Of a DNA stretch of 45,881 nucleotides, positions 44,049 through 45,881 are shown piece by piece; the first letter of the stretch is position 1, and the number at the start of each line of letters is the position of its first letter. The stretch lies in the NCBI GenBank assembly GCA_018818165.1, contig JAHISP010000024.1, forward strand, positions 1 to 45,881. The letters run 5' to 3'. The notes under the pieces are model-generated. The model did not search any database, was not told where the DNA came from, and saw only the letters and a list, made by a program, of their open reading frames with translations. The position numbers were made by a program, and so were the translations under genes. The stretch is from Bacteroidota bacterium (GTDB lineage Bacteria > Bacteroidota > Ignavibacteria > Ignavibacteriales > Melioribacteraceae).

Positions 44049-44459
44049 TTAATCCGGAACTATTTCTTTAATTATACCATTTTCTGTAACTTCCCACTCA
44101 TTAAAGATGCCATCATTATCAAAATCAATAATAGAAGTCGCAGTAGCTCTAAAGGTTGAAAGTTCTGCAGTAACAATTTTAACAACATAGCGTGCAGTAC
44201 CATTATCAGTAATAAGTGTTTCCTGTTCAAATCCAACTTGAGCTAAGTCAAGAGAAAATTTGTCATACTCAAATCTGTATGCTTTTTGAAGCATGTATAC
44301 TTGTTTTAAACTTAATTTTGCTTCTGTTGCTTTAGCTTTATTTACAACAGGCATAAGTCGTGGTAAAGCTAGCAGAACTAGTATCCCAATAATTACCAAA
44401 GCAACCATCAACTCTGTAAGAGAAAAGCCATCTGTACGCTTTAAAAATTTATTCTCCAT
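44049..44459 (-). CDS. gspG: Major pseudopilin
   Basis: A 136-residue type II pseudopilin. The prepilin signal is short and basic, with cleavage at Gly11/Phe12 (DG|FSLTELMVALVIIGILV) and Glu16 at the +5 position. The C-terminal part has DFDNDGIFNEWEV, a DxDxDG calcium loop consistent with the calcium-stabilised GspG fold. AGGAG precedes the ATG by 6 nt. It lies between the GspF-like and CsgG-like genes. Confidence 0.88.
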   Translation of the reverse strand: MENKFLKRTDGFSLTELMVALVIIGILVLLALPRLMPVVNKAKATEAKLSLKQVYMLQKAYRFEYDKFSLDLAQVGFEQETLITDNGTARYVVKIVTAELSTFRATATSIIDFDNDGIFNEWEVTENGIIKEIVPD

Positions 44460-45515
44460 TTAAACTCCTAAGTAATTAATAATTTCAAACATTGGTAAAT
44501 ACATTGCTACTAAAATAACAGCAACTATTGCCCCAACAAATAAAATTAGTATTGGTTCAATAAAAGAGGTAACACTATCTAACTTGTGATCAAATTCTTT
44601 ACTATAATAATCACTTATTAACGTAAAGACATTACCCAACTCAGCACTTTCCTCGCCAGCAGCTAATAGCTTGGTGAAAGTTAAATCAAAAAATTTGGAA
44701 CCATGAACATTTGATGCAAAACTCTCACCCTTAATTAGCTTTTTAATAAATATTGAAATTTCAGATTTAAATATACTATTATTAGTAATATTTTTTGAAA
44801 TTTTCAAAGAATCTAAAAGATTGACTTTACTTTTTAATAATATAGACATACTTAATGAAAATCTGGCTAATATATTCATAGTATACAATTTTGAAATCAA
44901 TGGAATGGTTAGAATAAGTCTATCAAGAACACTTCTTTTAAAAGATTCATTTTTTATTGTAAAGCTAGTTAAAAACACTACTGAAATAAAAAGTAAAAGA
45001 ACAATTATACTATTATTTACTAGATAATTACTTATATCTAACAAAAATTGTGTCAAAGGTGGAATATTTGTTCTCATCGAAATAAATAGGGACTCAAAAG
45101 TTGGGATTAAGTAAAACAACATAAAAAATATTACGAGAAGGGCAATAAGCAATACGAAAATTGGATACCTTGCTGCTTGAGTTATTTTTCTTTTCAAATT
45201 TTCAAATTTTTCTTGATAATCGGTAAAATCTGTTAAGACTTCTGCCATATATCCAGTTTCTTCTGCAACCCTAAGATTGGCAATATAAATTTTTGAGAAA
45301 ACTTCTGGGTACTTTGAAAAACTTTTAGATAAAGAATTACCCGATTTTACATCTGTAATAACTCTTCTAATAATTTCTTTAAAATTAATATTTTGCGTTT
45401 GTTCATTAATTAGGGATAAAGCATCTATTAAAGATATCTTAGAAATCAATAGTAAACTTAAAACTCTATTAAATTCAATAAATTCTTTGTTACTAATTTT
45501 TTTTAGTTTAATCAA
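44460..45515 (-). CDS. gspF: Type II secretion platform protein
   Basis: A 351-residue inner-membrane protein with two T2SSF domains (about 15-135 and 215-340) and three membrane helices (YPIFVLLIALLVIFFMLFY; IIVLLLFISVVFLTSF; ILILFVGAIVAVILVAMYL). The family phrase LRVAEETGYMAEVL and its repeat LLAAGEESAELGNVF are present. It starts with TTG, overlapping the previous stop as TTGA. Anchors the ATPase to the pseudopilus. Confidence 0.92.
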   Translation of the reverse strand: MIKLKKISNKEFIEFNRVLSLLLISKISLIDALSLINEQTQNINFKEIIRRVITDVKSGNSLSKSFSKYPEVFSKIYIANLRVAEETGYMAEVLTDFTDYQEKFENLKRKITQAARYPIFVLLIALLVIFFMLFYLIPTFESLFISMRTNIPPLTQFLLDISNYLVNNSIIVLLLFISVVFLTSFTIKNESFKRSVLDRLILTIPLISKLYTMNILARFSLSMSILLKSKVNLLDSLKISKNITNNSIFKSEISIFIKKLIKGESFASNVHGSKFFDLTFTKLLAAGEESAELGNVFTLISDYYSKEFDHKLDSVTSFIEPILILFVGAIVAVILVAMYLPMFEIINYLGV

Positions 45516-45881
45516 TATTCTATATTCCTAAACTTATTAATACTAATATCTGGTTTTGTAAAAGTTAAATTATATTGTAATTTACTAATCATTATTTTTA
45601 ATTCAATTTTGTCAATCAACTCAGAAATAATTTTCTTTTTATCATTATGTGTCCTTTCTTGTTTGTCATTAGTTATAACCAGATTTTCCAAACCTTTCAA
45701 TTTTAAATCTAATTTAAATTTCTCAATTCCTTCTAGTTTGTATAAACTATTTATTGCAAATGAATTTTCTTTAAGTAATATTGTATCAACACCATCTAAT
45801 ACAAAAGAATAACTACTATCTAACTGTTGAAAATAAAATGAATGAGATTTTAATAGTTTACTATTTAATCTATATAAAAAA
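45512..45881 (-). CDS. 5'-truncated gene upstream of gspF
   Basis: A frame open through the right edge; at least 123 residues are visible and the start lies outside the window. The visible part (SYSFVLDGVDTILLKENSF, then YKLEGIEKFKLDLKLKGLENL, ending TFTKPDISINKFRNIEY) is rich in short alternating strands and could be a minor pseudopilin or another exported pilus component. I do not recognise it. It is coupled to gspF by a TTGA overlap. Confidence 0.6.
   Translation of the reverse strand, partial: FLYRLNSKLLKSHSFYFQQLDSSYSFVLDGVDTILLKENSFAINSLYKLEGIEKFKLDLKLKGLENLVITNDKQERTHNDKKKIISELIDKIELKIMISKLQYNLTFTKPDISINKFRNIEY

Overview
The window looks like chromosome from an AT-rich Ignavibacteriota/Chlorobi-group (Bacteroidota-related) bacterium. 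The best clue is the secreted protein at 4196-6124 (minus). Its C-terminus has the type IX sorting tail typical of that group, with the phrases QNYPNPFNPTT, DVLGNEVATLVNE and SSGIYLYR. BamA/OmpA-type outer-membrane proteins and many lipoproteins also point to a diderm cell. No rRNA or other strict taxonomic marker is present.

Layout. (1) 1-4012, plus strand: a polar amino-acid ABC importer. It has a GlnP-like permease fused to substrate-binding domains, an ATPase with an extra GHKL-like tail, and a lipoprotein whose binding-protein lobes are in swapped order. (2) 4196-7106, minus: a T9SS-exported Ig-like protein and a CHASE sensor fragment. (3) 7107-8053: a repeat-rich gap. (4) 8054-13605, minus: an envelope-stress-like cluster (DUF948, YtxH, coiled-coil lipoprotein, OmpA, DUF4398 lipoprotein, double-domain KaiC-like ATPase, NarL/LuxR response regulator). 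A shared sequence motif lies exactly 112 bp upstream of two start codons on this strand. (5) 13912-17132: a DUF123 GIY-YIG protein, a small c-type-cytochrome-like lipoprotein and a BamA/TamA-family barrel.

(6) 17161-22426: tRNA-Ala(GGC) followed by a phage-like integrative module. This holds a tyrosine integrase, a two-gene leftward regulatory operon, tandem sigma-70-type promoters carrying a palindromic operator, small early genes, and a phage O-like replication initiator. The initiator gene contains a run of iterons, as in the lambda origin. (7) 22644-38463: a 3121-residue exported Rhs/YD-repeat protein with a Tlde1/L,D-transpeptidase-like tip and a membrane partner. It is followed by five displaced, start-less Rhs tips, each with its own small membrane or lipoprotein partner gene. 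This looks like a silent cassette store for swapping polymorphic toxin tips, and it is the most interesting system in the window. (8) 38606-45881, minus: a compact type II secretion/type IV pilus-like operon (GspC/PilP-like, PilO-like, a PilM-PilN fusion, GspE, prepilin peptidase, CsgG-like lipoprotein, GspG pseudopilin, GspF and a truncated upstream gene). It may or may not export the Rhs protein.

All family names come from reading motifs by eye; no database search was run. The right-hand end of the integrative element was not found, so whether the Rhs array belongs to it is open.
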